64,000 nucleotides of DNA from Tupaia tana (lineage: Eukaryota; Chordata; Mammalia; Scandentia; Tupaiidae), in assembly GCA_026018925.1 (NCBI GenBank), contig JAKSZU010000004.1:13036964-13100963 (forward strand), written 5' to 3'. Below are positions 63,441-64,000 of this stretch, one piece after another. The notes beneath the pieces are model-generated. The model ran no database searches and was not told the origin of the DNA. It was given only the letters and a program-made list of their open reading frames with translations. A program made the translations under genes and the position numbers. How positions within the stretch are numbered: the stretch's first letter is position 1; every line of letters begins with the position of its first letter.

Positions 63441-63870
63441 TCCGGAACACATCCGTCTTTATAATCTGCCATTTATAGAGATCTGTGTGCCAGTGTTCTG
63501 CTACATCCACTAGGCGAATTACATTATTAACACCCAAAAACACTAGCCTGCAAAAACTAAAGTCTTCCAGCCAGCAGAGAACGGATCATGTTTTCCATTT
63601 ACAGGTAAGGAAAACAGAGTATGCGGAGTTGCCATAGGAAGGGTTGACCGCTACACTAGCAAAAACTGGGATGAGAATTACATAAAGGAGAGACACACAG
63701 AGACACAGCGATTGATTAAAACCAACTGAAAACCTTGGCAGAGCTGTGCGGAGCTCAGAGTACAGTAGCGCATAATGCGCTACAGTAACAAGGCACAACC
63801 ATTTCTTAGGACTTCCCTAAAAACAGAAGAAAACAGCGGCCCTGAAGTCGCCCAGACCACTAAAAAAGAC
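63441..63870 (-). other. Unique sequence before the CpG-rich end
   Basis: No gene recognised; a MIR-like scrap ('ttttccatttacaggtaagg') at about 63590. Confidence 0.45.
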
Positions 63871-63879
63871 CGGATCTCC

Positions 63880-64000
63880 TTTTTGAAAACGGCGGGGAGG
63901 GGGTGGGGGCTGTCCGCTAAGCCGCGCGCGCCAGCACGACTCCACGCGACAACTCCGCACGGACCCCTCGCTCGCGGCAGCCAGAGGTCAGAGAAACGAC
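63880..64000 (-). promoter_or_regulatory. CpG-rich edge, possible promoter/first-exon island
   Basis: About 16 CpG dinucleotides in 120 bases (for example CCGCGCGCGCC and CTCGCTCGCGG), unlike the surrounding unique DNA and not part of a SINE. An EPB41 first exon would be expected upstream of 19574 on this strand, but distance and identity are not proven; the island runs off the window. Confidence 0.4.

Overview
The window is mammalian nuclear DNA. It carries the 5' coding part of EPB41 (erythrocyte membrane protein 4.1, 4.1R) on the minus strand, embedded in introns crowded with retroposons. Four EPB41 coding exons are recognised, in transcript order: 19574-19097 (upstream start AUG-1 and most of the N-terminal headpiece), 15868-15668 (rest of the headpiece, the downstream start AUG-2, and the first residues of the FERM domain), 13270-13166 (105 nt, FERM F1 lobe) and 3080-3038 (43 nt). 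All have AG acceptors and GT donors in consistent phase. The next exon lies before base 1. Everything from 19575 to the end is 5' intron or upstream region. The last ~120 bases are CpG-dense and may be the edge of a promoter CpG island.

The rest is dominated by two tRNA-derived SINE families with related heads. Family A (long, about 255-275 bp) has a tRNA-like head, a CpG-rich body with a C-run/G-run hairpin, a CT-rich stretch, and ends in a plain A tail. Family B (short, about 160-200 bp) has the same kind of head, then a CT-rich stretch, a TGGTCAAATTAAAAT box, and a tail with AATAAA signals followed by a TTCTT(T) Pol III stop (a T+ tail). Together with degenerate relatives there are roughly 80 copies. 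Many have clear target-site duplications (TSDs), including nested copies, several target sites used twice, and one SINE that is a crossover product between two others. I saw no Alu, B1/B2, carnivore, ruminant or horse SINE pattern, so I do not name the order of mammal.

GC-rich minisatellites are frequent: 6.0-6.45 kb, 28.6 kb, 30.7 kb, 39.2-39.5 kb, 40.3-41.5 kb, 43.1-43.3 kb, 43.8-44.7 kb, and a 3.6-kb array of a 44/45-bp unit at 55.1-58.7 kb. Older repeats include two related LTR fragments, a piece of L1 ORF2, MIR/L2-like relics and a possible 7SL-like piece. No bacterial-type system, CRISPR array or complete second gene is visible. The most notable content is the record of SINE insertion and recombination and the minisatellite structure.
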